A stretch of DNA of 64,000 nucleotides from Prostheceraeus crozeri (GCA_907163375.1 CAJQUW010003196.1:62001-126000); one strand, 5' to 3'. Positions 25,001 to 40,000 are shown, counted from the first letter of the stretch. Made by a program: numbers and translations. Notes: generated from the sequence alone by a model not told the origin.

Positions 25001-28000
25001 TATAGTGATTTCAGAAATTCGTAATGAAGACATTTAATAAAGTTTAATTTTTTGTTTTAAAAATTTTAAATCACCTGTGGTTTTTTGCTGTTTGTTCGAT
25101 GTCTATGTGTCCACTCGAAGCATCATGGATCGAGGTAGGCCATGGAGCATGCTTAAAATAGCTTGAATCAAGACTGAATTTTCATTTGAACAAACTCACG
25201 AAGGAAATAACAGTACAATAATTTGATGAGTTTTCTTTCCAACTGATAATTTGCAATCCTTACGTCTTTTGCTGAACACCCTGTAGTGTCTCGCATGCTT
25301 ACTGGTACATGTGTACTTCAAACTCTATAAATTCTAGCAACTGTGACAGGAATAGCCCACTGTTTTTAAGTGCTCAGCCATAAAAAACATATTTATTGCT
25401 GTCAATATTTGGCACTACTGCAGTTTAGTGCACCCTCTTTTACCCCTACTGCAGTTTAGTGCACCCTCTTTTACCCCTACTGCAGTTTAGTGCACCCTCT
25501 TTTACCCCTACTGCAGTTTAGTGCACCCTCTTTTACCTCTACTGCAGTTTAGTGCACCCTCTTTTACCTCTACTGCAGTTTAGTGCACCCTAAAATGCAT
25601 GTGAGAACAACATGATTTAATCAACAGAATGAATGCCGTTCGTTCTTCCCTATAGGTATAAATGAGTGTCTTTGTGTCTTCGTGTGTCTTCGTCTTCGCA
25701 CATTACACCGAGCGCGCGCTTCGGTGTAATTCGCGTAGTCATCGTTTGCGGGAGAATGCGCCGTTGTTTTAGGGTGCACTAAACTGCAGTAGGCGCGTTT
25801 CCGTCTCTTTCATAGAGGGTGCACTGAACTGCAGTAGTGCCCAATATTTATGTTTTCTGATAAACTTCTGAGAAAATTGCTGCACATCGTCTTAGGTAAT
25901 AGGCCTGTATGTCCTAATATCGAACTGCACAGCAGAACTTTGTGTAATGATTGACAAGATGTGGGGTAGTAAACCACATCAAAGATGCAGACTTTGGACA
26001 AACACGAAACATGGACCTGCTACACAGGCATACATTCATAAAGATCTGTTGATTATACGTGCAATGACTAGCAGGCCACTGACGCCATAGTTGGTCTACA
26101 GTGTTATAAATAGTGAGAGAAGGCATATGGCGAATAGGGTCTAGGCTGTGACGAGTTCAGCAGCATATACAACACGCTTAAAGCAATCCTTAATCCTTTG
26201 GTAGTTGAGTTGATTGCATTTGATAGATGTTGAGAATGATGCCTAGCTAGTAAATTTGCATGGATTCTAATAAGTTTTTTTGGCTTCCTTCATTATGTTG
26301 TATTTCGATATACAGGTAAAGTATTCAGGTGAAAATGCGAGTGATGAGAGTGTTAGTGACTTTGATGTGAAAATTTCTGAATGCGTGAAGGGATCACCTT
26401 GAGTTGTTGGTTAGAAGCACGCTAGATAAAGTATAGTGGGCCGCTGCGCTGTTGAATCAATGCAGTGAGATGTCCGAGTAGCAAAACTTTTTCGCAGAAG
26501 CATATTATTTCTATGTATAGAAAGTTTGATGTATCTAACTGCCTGTAGAATCAGAATAAAGGTCAAAGGTCTACTGTTGATAAATAATGGGGACTCGAAA
26601 CTTTTGAGAATAACATGGCCAGTTTGTCTTTGCAAAACTAAAGCGCAGCGCAGTTTTACATACACTATGTAATGAATTCGCTTGTAATCTGAAGCAAACA
26701 ACAACTGAGCAAAAGAAAATGTCTCTGGAATTCATCGGGTGATAGACAAACTCTCATTGCATCATGATTATAATTAATAATTAACTTAAGTAGGACGTGA
26801 CATGCTATACTCTGTGCTTAGTTTGCTTCTGGTCTATCAAGATGCAGTATGATGTATCTAAAATGTATCTGATGCATAAATGATTATCATAATGTGAGAT
26901 TCCATCCGCGCATGAAGTACAGAGACATTTTCCATTGTTAAATTATTCTTTGCTTCAGATTATAAGCGAAGTAAAGTCACATAGAGCCCAACTGCTCTTG
27001 CAATCTTTCACCATGTAAATAACAATCTAGCATCCATATTGTTAATAATGTAATCAATCTATCATTTTAACACACACATGATTCATGCGTGGATAGGGCT
27101 TCATATTTGATTTCACTATGTAGCTTACGACCTAAGAAGTGGAACGTCTCCAAAATATGCAGAATTTTATTTTTGAAATGCTATTTAAGCATGAAAATCC
27201 ATAATTCTGAATAAAAAGGATTCCTTCATTGGCAGTCAAGAAATGCATTGTGCGCCTGCTGTTCATTGGTCCGCTATTTAGTTCAGAAGATCTCTACGGA
27301 GGAGACGCAACGTGCGCGTCAGGAAAATGCCACAAAGTAGTGAGGGTAAAGATCAATATAATCACTCACCCATCATATCCGATGGTCGGCAAATCTTGAA
27401 TTTCCGTCTATTGACCTTGTACAACGCATCATTGCTTATTCTTGCTACGCGAATCTGAAAGGGTAAAATACTATTATACGGTACAAGGCACGCTTTTTGC
27501 CAGCTCAAACTGGTTTTTACAAGTGACAAAAACCAGACTAAAATAATACTCCGAAAAATCAGTCTTCACGATGTGATCGACAACACGTTGGGGTTTGAGT
27601 ATGATAGTCCGGCAGCCAGAACGAGTTTCTGCAGGGACCGAGGACGAAAGTAGTACTTTCACAGAATGTTGTGCACCTATGCCTACTGCGAATCACCACG
27701 TCTGCCGAGTTCTATTGAGTTCCTCTTCTTGTCAGACAGGATCAAAGAAAAACAATGCGACGTAGATTGCAGTTTTTGGGTAAAATGAAATTTTGTATGT
27801 TTTTCTCTGATTAAACAAAACGCACTGAGCTGAGTGTCACAATTTTTGACATGGAGCGTCTTCAGGTCAGTTCCTATGATGTGCATGTGCTTTTGTCATG
27901 CATCTAATCGGCAATGTATGTGAGAATGTGGTTGAATGTGGGTAAAGTTGCTCAAAATGTTTGTGTTTGCCGACATTAAGAGGCTCGCCAAATCTAGATG

Positions 28001-31000
28001 GATTTAGCTTTATGGACAGGGTTGCATGAACATGAAAGGAAATCACCTGAAGGCATTCCATGTCAAAAATTGTGACTCTGGGCTTAGTATTTTTTGTTTA
28101 ATCAGAGAAAACATAGAAAATTTCATTCTAGCCAAAAACTGCAATCTGCGTCCCATTGGATTTACATGTGTTTTTCTTTGATCCTGTCTGACAAGAAGAG
28201 GAACACACTAGAACTCGGCAGACGCACCGATTCGTAGTAGGCATAGGGTGTACATCATTCTGTGAAAGTCTCATTGTCAGCCTCGGTCCCTGCAGAAACT
28301 CGTTCTGGCTACCGGACTATGAGGTGCACATCATTCTGTGACAGTCTCATTGTCGGCCTCGTTCCCTGCAGAAACTCGTGCTGGCTGCCGGACTATGAGG
28401 TGTACATCATTCTGTGAAAGTCTCATTGTCAGCCTCGGTCCCTGCAGAAACTCGTTCTGGCTACCGGACTATGAGGTGCACATCATTCTGTGAAAGTCTC
28501 ATTTTCGGCCTCGTTCCCTGCAGAAACTCGCTCTGGCTGCTGCCGAACTATGAGGTGTACATCATTCTGTGAAAGTCTCACTTTCGGTTTCGTTCCCTGC
28601 AGAAACTCGTTCTGGCTGCCGGACTATGAGGTGTACATCATTCTGTGAAAGTCTCATTGTCGGCCTCGTTCCCTGCAGAAACTCGTTCAGGCTGCCGGAC
28701 TATGAGGTGTACATCATTCTGTGAAAGTCTCACTGTCGGCCTCGTTCCCTGCAGAAACTCGTGCTGGCTGCCGGACTATGAGGTGCACATCATTCTGTGA
28801 AAGTCTCATTGTCGTCCTCGTTCCCTGCAGACACTCGTGCTGGCTGCCGGACTTTGAGGTGTACACCATTCTGTGAAAGTCTCATTGTCGGCCTCGTTCC
28901 CTGCAGAAACTCGTTCTGGCTGCCGGACTATGAGGTGTACATCATTCTGTGAAAGTCTCATTTTTGGCCTCGTTCCCTGCAGAACCTTGTGCTGTCTGCC
29001 GGACTATGAGGTGCACATCATTCTGTGAAAGTCTCATTGTCGGCCTCGTTCCCTGCAGACACTCGTGCTGGCTGCCGGACTATGAGGTGTACATCATTCT
29101 GTGAAAGTCTCATTGTCGGCCTCGTTCCCTGCAGACACTCGTGCTGGCTGCCGGACTATGAGGTGTACATCATTCTGTGAAAGTCTCATTGTCGACCTCG
29201 TTCCCTGCAGAAACTCGTTCTGGCTGCCGGACTATGAGGTGTACATCATTCTGTGAAAGTCTCATTTTCGGCCTCGGTCCCTGCGGAAACTCATGCTGGC
29301 TGCCGGACTATGAGGTGCACATCATTCTGTGAAAGTCTCATTTTCGGCCTCGGTCCCTGCGGAAACTCATGCTGGCTGCCGGACTATGAGGTGCACATCA
29401 TTCTGTGAAAGTCTCATTTTCGGCCTCGGTCCCTGCGGAAACTCATGCTGGCTGCCCGACTATGAGGTGTACATCATTCTGTGAAAGTCTCATTGTCGGC
29501 CTCGGTCCCTGCAGAAACTCGTTCTGGCTGCCGAACTATGAGGTGTACATCATTCTGTGAAAGTCTCATTGTCGGCCTCGTTCCCTGCAGAAACTCGTTC
29601 TGGCTGCCGGACTATGAGGTGTACATCATTCTGTGAAAGTCTCATTGTCGGCCTCGGTCCCTGCAGAAACTCGTTCTGGCTGCCGGACTATGAGGTGTAC
29701 ATCATTCTGTGAAAGTCTCATTGTCGGCCTCGTTCCCTGCTGAAACTCGTTCTGGCTGCCGGACTATGAGGTGTACATCATTCTGTGAAAGTCTCATTTT
29801 CGGCCTCGTTCCCTGCAGAACCTTGTGCTGGCTGCCGGACTATGAGGTGTACATCATTCTGTGAAAGTCTCATTGTCGGCCTCGTTCCCTGCGGAAACTC
29901 GTTCTGGCTGCCGGACTATGAGGTGTACATCATTCTGCGAAAGTCTCATTGTCGGCCTCGTTCCCTGCGGAAACTCATGCTGGCTGCTGGACTATGAGGT
30001 GCAAGTCATTCTGTGAAAGTCTCATTTTCGGCCTCGTTCCCTGCGGAAACTCATGCTGGCTGCTGGACTATGAGGTGTACATCATTCTGTGAAAGTCTCA
30101 CTTTCGGTTTCGTTCCCTGCAGAAACTCGTTCTGGCTGCCGGACTATGAGGTGTACATCATTCTGTGAAAGTCTCATTTTCGGCCTCGTTCCCTGCAGAA
30201 ACTCGCTCTGGCTGCTGCCGAACTATGAGGTGTACATCATTCTGTGAAAGTCTCATTGTCGGTTTCGTTCCCTGCAGAAACTCGTTCTGGCTGCCCGACT
30301 ATGAGGTGCACATCATTCTGTGAAAGTCTCATTTTCGGCCTCGGTCCCTGCGGAAACTCATGCTGGCTGCCGGACTATGAGGTGTACATCATTCTGTGAA
30401 AGTCTCATTTTCGGCCTCGGTCCCTGCGGAAACTCATGCTGGCTGCCCGACTATGAGGTGTACATCATTCTGTGAAAGTCTCATTGTCGGCCTCGTTCCA
30501 TGCAGAAACTCGTTCTGGCTGCCGAACTATGAGGTGTACATCATTCTGTGAAAGTCTCATTGTCGGCCTCGTTCCCTGCGGAAACTCGTTCTGGCTGCCC
30601 GACTATGAGGTGTACATCATTCTGTGAAAGTCTCATTGTCGGCCTCGTTCCCTGCTGAAACTCGTTCTGGCTGCCGAACTATGAGGTGTACATCATTCTG
30701 TGAAAGTCTGATTTTCGGCCTCGTTCCCTGCAGAAACACGTGCTGGCTGCCGGACTATGAGGTGTACATCATTCTGTGAAATTCCTCATTGTCGGCCTCG
30801 TTCCCTGCAGAACCTTGTGCTGGCTGCCGGACTATGAGGTGTACATCATTCTGTGAAATTCTCATTGTCGGTCTCGTTCCCTGCAGAAACTCGCTCTGGC
30901 TGCCGGACTATGAGGTGTACATCATCCTGTGAAAGTCTCATTGTCGGCCTCGTTCCATGCAGAAATTCGTTCTGGCTGCCGGACTATGAGGTGTACATCA

Positions 31001-34000
31001 TTCTGTGAAAGTCTCATTGTCGGTCTTGTTCTCTGCAGAAACTCGTTCCGGCTGCCGGACTATGAGGTGTACATCATTCTGTGAAAGTCTCATTGTCAGC
31101 CTCGGTCCCTGCAGAAACTCGTTCTGGCTGCATGCCGGAATATGAGGTGCACATCATTCTGTGAAAGTCTCATTTTCGGCCTCGTTCCCTGCAGAAACTC
31201 GCTCTGGCTGCTGCCGGACTATGAGGTGCACATCATTCTGTGAAAGTCTCATTTTCGGCCTCCTTCCCTACAGAAACTCGCTCTGGTTGCTGCCGAACTA
31301 TGAGGTGTACATCATTCTGTGAAAGTCTCACTTTCGGTTTCGTTCCCTGCAGAAACTCGTTCTGGCTGCCGGACTATGAGGTGTACATCATTCTGTGAAA
31401 GTCTCATTTTCGGCCTCGTTCCCTGCAGAAACTCGCTCTGGCTGCTGCCGAACTATGAGGTGTACATCATTCTGTGAAAGTCTCATTGTCGGTTTCGTTC
31501 CCTGCAGAAACTCGTTCTGGCTGCCCGACTATGAGGTGCACATCATTCTGTGAAAGTCTCATTTTCGGCCTCGGTCCCTGCGGAAACTCATGCTGGCTGC
31601 CGGACTATGAGGTGTACATCATTCTGTGAAAGTCTCATTTTCGGCCTCGTTCCCTGCGGAAACTCATGCTGGCTGCCCGACTATGAGGTGTACATCATTC
31701 TGTGAAAGTCTCATTGTCGGCCTCGGTCCCTGCAGAAACTCGTTCTGGCTGCCGAACTATGAGGTGTACATCATTCTGTGAAAGTCTCATTGTCGGCCTC
31801 GTTCCCTGCGGAAACTCGTTCTGGCTGCCCGACTATGAGGTGTACATCATTCTGTGAAAGTCTCATTGTCGGCCTCGTTCCCTGCACAAACTCGCTCTGG
31901 CTGCCGAACTATGAGGTGTACATCATTCTGTGAAAGTCTGATTTTCGGCCTCGTTCCCTGCAGAAACACGTGCTGGCTGCCGGACTATGAGGTGTACATC
32001 ATTCTGTGAAATTCTCATTGTCGGCCTCGTTCCCTGCAGAACCTTGTGCTGGCTGCCGGACTATGAGGTGTACATCATTCTGTGAAATTCTCATTGTCGG
32101 TCTCGTTCCCTGCAGAAACTCGCTCTGGCTGCCGGACTATGAGGTGTACATCATCCTGTGAAAGTCTCATTGTCGGCCTCGTTCCATGCAGAAATTCGTT
32201 CTGGCTGCCGGACTATGAGGTGTACATCATTCTGTGACAGTCTCATTGTCGGCCTCGTTCCCTGCAGAAACTCGTGCTGGCTGCCGGACTATGAGGTGTA
32301 CATCATTCTGTGAAAGTCTCATTGTCAGCCTCGGTCCCTGCAGAAACTCGTTCTGGCTACCGGACTATGAGGTGCACATCATTCTGTGAAAGTCTCATTT
32401 TCGGCCTCGTTCCCTGCAGAAACTCGCTCTGGCTGCTGCCGAACTATGAGGTGTACATCATTCTGTGAAAGTCTCACTTTCGGTTTCGTTCCCTGCAGAA
32501 ACTCGTTCTGGCTGCCGGACTATGAGGTGTACATCATTCTGTGAAAGTCTCATTGTCGGCCTCGTTCCCTGCAGAAACTCGTTCAGGCTGCCGGACTATG
32601 AGGTGTACATCATTCTGTGAAAGTCTCACTGTCGGCCTCGTTCCCTGCAGACACTCGTGCTGGCTGCCGGACTATGAGGTGCACATCATTCTGTGAAAGT
32701 CTCATTGTCGTCCTCGTTCCCTGCAGACACTCGTGCTGGCTGCCGGACTTTGAGGTGTACACCATTCTGTGAAAGTCTCATTGTCGGCCTCGTTCCCTGC
32801 AGAAACTCGTTCTGGCTGCCGGACTATGAGGTGTACATCATTCTGTGAAAGTCTCATTTTTGGCCTCGTTCCCTGCAGAACCTTGTGCTGTCTGCCGGAC
32901 TATGAGGTGCACATCATTCTGTGAAAGTCTCATTGTCGGCCTCGTTCCCTGCAGACACTCGTGCTGGCTGCCGGACTATGAGGTGTACATCATTCTGTGA
33001 AAGTCTCATTGTCGGCCTCGTTCCCTGCAGACACTCGTTCTGGCTACCGGACTATGAGGTGCACATCATTCTATGAAAGTCTCATTTTCGGCCTCGGTCC
33101 CTGCGGAAACTCATGCTGGCTGCCGGACTATGAGGTGCACATCATTCTGTGAAAGTCTCATTTTCGGCCTCGGTCCCTGCGGAAACTCATGCTGGCTGCC
33201 GGACTATGAGGTGCACATCATTCTGTGAAAGTCTCATTTTCGGCCTCGGTCCCTGCGGAAACTCATGCTGGCTGCCCGACTATGAGGTGTACATCATTCT
33301 GTGAAAGTCTCATTGTCGGCCTCGGTCCCTGCAGAAACTCGTGCTGGCTGCCGGACTATGAGGTGTACATCATTCTGTGAAAGTCTCATTGTCGGCCTCG
33401 TTCCCTGCAGAAACTCGTGCTGGCTGCCGGACTATGAGGTGTACATCATTCTGTGAAAGTCTCATTGTCGGCCTCGGTCCCTGCAGAAACTCGTTCTGGC
33501 TGCCGAACTATGAGGTGTACATCATTCTGTGAAAGTCTCATTGTCGGCCTCGTTCCCTGCTGAAACTCGTTCTGGCTGCCGGACTATGAGGTGTACATCA
33601 TTCTGTGAAAGTCTCATTTTCGGCCTCGTTCCCTGCAGAACCTTGTGCTGGCTGCCGGACTATGAGGTGTACATCATTCTGTGAAAGTCTCATTGTCGGC
33701 CTCGTTCCCTGCAGAAACTCGATCTGGCTGCCGGACTATGAGGTGTACATCATTCTGTGAAAGTCTCATTGTCGGCCTCGTTCCCTGCGGAAACTCGTTC
33801 TGGCTGCCGGACTATGAGGTGTACATCATTCTGCGAAAGTCTCATTGTCGGCCTCGTTCCCTGCGGAAACTCATGCTGGCTGCTGGACTATGAGGTGCAA
33901 GTCATTCTGTGAAAGTCTCATTTTCGGCCTCGTTCCCTGCAGAAACTCGTTCTGGCTGCCGGACTATGAGGTGTACATCATTCTGTGAAAGTCTCATTTT

Positions 34001-37000
34001 CGGCCTCGTTCCCTGCAGAAACTCGCTCTGGCTGCTGCCGAACTATGAGGTGTACATCATTCTGTGAAAGTCTCATTGTCGGTTTCGTTCCTGCAGAAAC
34101 TCGTTCTGGCTGCCGACTATGAGGTGCACATCATTCTGTGAAAGTCTCATTTTCGGCCTCGGTCCCTGCGGAAACTCATGCTGGCTGCCGGACTATGAGG
34201 TGTACATCATTCTGTGAAAGTCTCATTTTCGGCCTCGGTCCCTGCGGAAACTCATGCTGGCTGCCCGACTATGAGGTGTACATCATTCTGTGAAAGTCTC
34301 ATTTTCGGCCTCGTTCCCTTCAGAAACTCGTTTTGACTGCCGGACTATGAGGTGTACATCATTCTGTGAAAGTCTCATTGTCGGCCTCGTTCCCTGCGGA
34401 AACTCGTTCTGGCTGCCCGACTATGAGGTGTACATCATTCTGTGAAAGTCTCATTGTCGGCCTCGTTCCCTGCTGAAACTCGTTCTGGCTGCCGAACTAT
34501 GAGGTGTACATCATTCTGTGAAAGTCTGATTTTCGGCCTCGTTCCCTGCAGAAACACGTGCTGGCTGCCGGACTATGAGGTGTACATCATTCTGTGAAAT
34601 TCTCATTGTCGGCCTCGTTCCCTGCAGAACCTTGTGCTGGCTGCCGGACTATGAGGTGTACATCATTCTGTGAAATTCTCATTGTCGGTCTCGTTCCCTG
34701 CAGAAACTCGCTCTGGCTGCCGGACTATGAGGTGTACATCATCCTGTGAAAGTCTCATTGTCGGCCTCGTTCCATGCAGAAATTCGTTCTGGCTGCCGGA
34801 CTATGAGGTGTACATCATTCTGTGAAAGTCTCATTGTCGGTCTTGTTCTCTGCAGAAACTCGTTCCGGCTGCCGGACTATGAGGTGTACATCATTCTGTG
34901 AAAGTCTCATTGTCAGCCTCGGTCCCTGCAGAAACTCGTTCTGGCTGCATGCCGGAATATGAGGTGCACATCATTCTGTGAAAGTCTCATTTTCGGCCTC
35001 GTTCCCTGCAGAAACTCGCTCTGGCTGCTGCCGGACTATGAGGTGCACATCATTCTGTGAAAGTCTCATTTTCGGCCTCCTTCCCTACAGAAACTCGCTC
35101 TGGTTGCCGGACTATGAGGTGTACATCATTCTGTGAAAGTCTCATTGTCGGCCTCGTTCCCTACAGAAACTCGTGCTGGCTGCCGGACTATGAGGTGTAC
35201 ATCATTCTGTGAAAGTCTCATTGTCGGCCTCGTTCCCTGCAGAAACTCGTTCTGTCTGCATGCCGGACTATGAGGTGTACATCATTCTGTGAAAGTCTCA
35301 TTGTCGGCCTCGTTCCCTGCAGAAACTCGTTCAGGCTGCATGCCGGACTATGAGGTGCACATCATTCTGTGAAAGTCTGATTTTCGGCCTCGTTCCCTGC
35401 AGAAACTCGTGCTGGCTGCCGGACTATGAGGTGTACATCATTCTGTGAAAGTCTCATTGTCGGCCTCGTTCCCTGCAGAAACTCGTGCTGGATGCCGGAC
35501 TATGAGGTGTAAATCATTCTGTGAAGTCTCATTTTTGGCCTCGTTCCCTGCAGAAACTTGTGCTGGCTGCCCGACTATGAGGTGTACATCATTCTGTGAA
35601 AGTCTCATTGTCGGCCTCGTTCCCTGCGGAAACTCGTTCTGGCTGCCCGACTATGAGGTGTACATCATTCTGTGAAAGTCTCATTGTCGGCCTCGTTCCC
35701 TGCTGAAACTCGTTCTGGCTGCCGAACTATGAGGTGTACATCATTCTGTGAAAGTCTCATTGTCGGCCTCGTTCCCTGCAGAAACACGTGCTGGCTGCCG
35801 GACTATGAGGTGTACATCATTCTGTGAAAGTCTCATTGTCGGCCTCGTTCCCTGCAGAACCTTGTGCTGGCTGCCGGACTATGAGGTGTACATCATTCTG
35901 TGAAAGTCTCATTGTCGGTCTCGTTCCCTGCAGAAACTCGCTCTGGCTGCCGGACTATGAGGTGTACATCATCCTGTGAAAGTCTCATTGTCGGCCTCGT
36001 TCCCTGCAGAAACTCGTTCTGGCTGCCGGACTATGAGGTGTACATCATTCTGCGAAAGTCTCATTGTCGGCCTCGTTCCCTGCGGAAACTCATGCTGGCT
36101 GCTGGACTATGAGGTGTACATCATTCTGTGAAAGTCTCATTGTCAGCCTCGGTCCCTGCAGAAACTCGTTCTGGCTACCGGACTATGAGGTGCACATCAT
36201 TCTGTGAAAGTCTCATTTTCGGCCTCGTTCCCTGCAGAAACTCGCTCTGGCTGCTGCCGAACTATGAGGTGTACATCATTCTGTGAAAGTCTCACTTTCG
36301 GTTTCGTTCCCTGCAGAAACTCGTTCTGGCTGCCGGACTATGAGGTGTACATCATTCTGTGAAAGTCTCATTTTCGGCCTCGTTCCCTGCAGAAACTCGC
36401 TCTGGCTGCTGCCGAACTATGAGGTGTACATCATTCTGTGAAAGTCTCATTGTCGGTTTCGTTCCCTGCAGAAACTCGTTCTGGCTGCCCGACTATGAGG
36501 TGCACATCATTCTGTGAAAGTCTCATTTTCGGCCTCGGTCCCTGCGGAAACTCATGCTGGCTGCCGGACTATGAGGTGCACATCATTCTGTGAAAGTCTC
36601 ATTTTCGGCCTCGGTCCCTGCGGAAACTCATGCTGGCTGCCCGACTATGAGGTGTACATCATTCTGTGAAAGTCTCATTGTCGGCCTCGGTCCCTGCAGA
36701 AACTCGTTCTGGCTGCCGAACTATGAGGTGTACATCATTCTGTGAAAGTCTCATTGTCGGCCTCGTTCCCTGCAGAAACTCGCTCTGGCTGCCGGACTAT
36801 GAGGTGTACATCATCCTGTGAAAGTCTCATTGTCGGCCTCGTTCCATGCAGAAACTCGTTCTGGCTGCCGGACTATGAGGTGTACATCATTCTGTGAAAG
36901 TCTCATTGTCGGTCTTGTTCTCTGCAGAAACTCGTTCCGGCTGCCGGACTATGAGGTGTACATCATTCTGTGAAAGTCTCATTGTCGGGCTCGTTCCCTG

Positions 37001-40000
37001 CAGAAACTCGTTCAGGCTGCATGCCGGAATATGAGGTGTACATCATTCTGTGAAAGCCTCATTTTCGGCCTCGTTCCCTGCAGAAACTCGTTCTGGCTGC
37101 CGGACTATGAGGTGCACATCATTCTGTGAAAGTCTCATTTTCGGCCTCCTTCCCTACAGAAACTCGCTCTGGTTGCCGGACTATGAGGTGTACATCATTC
37201 TGTGAAAGTCTCATTGTCGGCCTCGTTCCCTACAGAAACTCGTGCTGGCTGCCGGACTATGAGGTGTACATCATTCTGTGAAAGTCTCATTGTCGGCCTC
37301 GTTCCCTGCAGAAACTCGTTCTGTCTGCATGCCGGACTATGAGGTGTACATCATTCTGTGAAAGTCTCATTGTCGGCCTCGTTCCCTGCAGAAACTCGTG
37401 CTGGCTGCCGGACTATGAGGTGCACATCATTCTGTGAAAGTCTGATTTTCGGCCTCGTTCCCTGCAGAAACTCGTGCTGGCTGCCGGACTATGAGGTGTA
37501 CATCATTCTGTGAAAGTCTCATTGTCGGCCTCGTTCCCTGCAGAAACTCGTGCTGGCTGCCGGACTATGAGGTGTAAATCATTCTGTGAAGTCTCATTTT
37601 TGGCCTCGTTCCCTGCAGAAACTTGTGCTGGCTGCCCGACTATGAGGTGTACATCATTCTGTGAAAGTCTCAGTGTCGGTCTCGTTCCCTGCAGAAACTC
37701 GCTCTGGCTGCCGGACTATGAGGTGTACATCATCCTGTGAAAGTCTCATTGTCGGCCTCGTTCCTTCCAGAAACTCGTTCTGGCTGCCGGACTATGAGGT
37801 GTACATCATTCTGTGAAAGTCTCATTGTCGGCCTCGTTCCCTGCAGAAACTCGTGCTGGCTGCCGGACTATGAGGTGTACATCATTCTGTGAAAGTCTCA
37901 TTGTCGGCCTCGTTCCCTGCAGAAACTCGCTCTGGCTGCCGGACTATGAGGTGTACATCATTCTGTGAAAGTCTCATTGTCGGCCTCGTTCCCTGCAGAA
38001 ACTCGTGCTGGCTGCCGGACTATGAGGTGTACATCATCCTGTGAAAGTCTCATTGTCGGCCTCGTTCTCTGCACAAACTCGTGCTGGCTGCCGGACTATG
38101 AGGTGTACATCATTCTGTGAAAGTCTCATTGTCGGCCTCGTTCCCTGCAGAAACTCGTTCAGGCTGCATGCCGGACTATGAGGTGCACATCATTCTGTGA
38201 AAGTCTGATTTTCGGCCTCGTTCCCTGCAGAAACTCGTGCTGGCTGCCGGACTATGAGGTGTACATCATTCTGTGAAATTCTCATTGTCGGCCTCGTTCC
38301 CTGCAGAACCTTGTGCTGGCTGCCGGACTATGAGGTGTACATCATTCTGTGAAATTCTCATTGTCGGTCTCGTTCCCTGCAGAAACTCGCTCTGGCTGCC
38401 GGACTATGAGGTGTACATCATCCTGTGAAAGTCTCATTGTCGGCCTCGTTCCATGCAGAAATTAGTTCTGGCTGCCGGACTATGAGGTGTACATCATTCT
38501 GTGAAAGTCTCATTGTCGGTCTTGTTCTCTGCAGAAACTCGTTCCGGCTGCCGGACTATGAGGTGTACATCATTCTGTGAAAGTCTCATTGTCAGCCTCG
38601 GTCCCTGCAGAAACTCGTTCTGGCTGCATGCCGGAATATGAGGTGCACATCATTCTGTGAAAGTCTCATTTTCGGCCTCGTTCCCTGCAGAAACTCGCTC
38701 TGGCTGCTGCCGGACTATGAGGTGCACATCATTCTGTGAAAGTCTCATTTTCGGCCTCCTTCCCTACAGAAACTCGCTCTGGTTGCCGGACTATGAGGTG
38801 TACATCATTCTGTGAAAGTCTCATTGTCGGCCTCGTTCCCTACAGAAACTCGTGCTGGCTGCCGGACTATGAGGTGTACATCATTCTGTGAAAGTCTCAT
38901 TGTCGGCCTCGTTCCCTGCAGAAACTCGTTCTGTCTGCATGCCGGACTATGAGGTGTACATCATTCTGTGAAAGTCTCATTGTCGGCCTCGTTCCCTGCA
39001 GAAACTCGTTCAGGCTGCATGCCGGACTATGAGGTGCACATCATTCTGTGAAAGTCTGATTTTCGGCCTCGTTCCCTGCAGAAACTCGTGCTGGCTGCCG
39101 GACTATGAGGTGTACATCATTCTGTGAAAGTCTCATTGTCGGCCTCGTTCCCTGCAGAAACTCGTGCTGGATGCCGGACTATGAGGTGTAAATCATTCTG
39201 TGAAGTCTCATTTTTGGCCTCGTTCCCTGCAGAAACTTGTGCTGGCTGCCCGACTATGAGGTGTACATCATTCTGTGAAAGTCTCATTGTCGGCCTCGTT
39301 CCCTGCGGAAACTCGTTCTGGCTGCCCGACTATGAGGTGTACATCATTCTGTGAAAGTCTCATTGTCGGCCTCGTTCCCTGCTGAAACTCGTTCTGGCTG
39401 CCGAACTATGAGGTGTACATCATTCTGTGAAAGTCTCATTTTCGGCCTCGTTCCCTGCAGAAACACGTGCTGGCTGCCGGACTATGAGGTGTACATCATT
39501 CTGTGAAAGTCTCATTGTCGGCCTCGTTCCCTGCAGAACCTTGTGCTGGCTGCCGGACTATGAGGTGTACATCATTCTGTGAAAGTCTCATTGTCGGTCT
39601 CGTTCCCTGCAGAAACTCGCTCTGGCTGCCGGACTATGAGGTGTACATCATCCTGTGAAAGTCTCATTGTCGGCCTCGTTCCCTGCAGAAACTCGTTCTG
39701 GCTGCCGGACTATGAGGTGTACATCATTCTGCGAAAGTCTCATTGTCGGCCTCGTTCCCTGCGGAAACTCATGCTGGCTGCTGGACTATGAGGTGTACAT
39801 CATTCTGTGAAAGTCTCATTGTCAGCCTCGGTCCCTGCAGAAACTCGTTCTGGCTACCGGACTATGAGGTGCACATCATTCTGTGAAAGTCTCATTTTCG
39901 GCCTCGTTCCCTGCAGAAACTCGCTCTGGCTGCTGCCGAACTATGAGGTGTACATCATTCTGTGAAAGTCTCACTTTCGGTTTCGTTCCCTGCAGAAACT

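Noticed and set aside
25411-28330. Common origin of the 31-bp and 76-bp tandem repeats, since both contain ctgcag
   Set aside because: Apart from that 6-mer the units share nothing.
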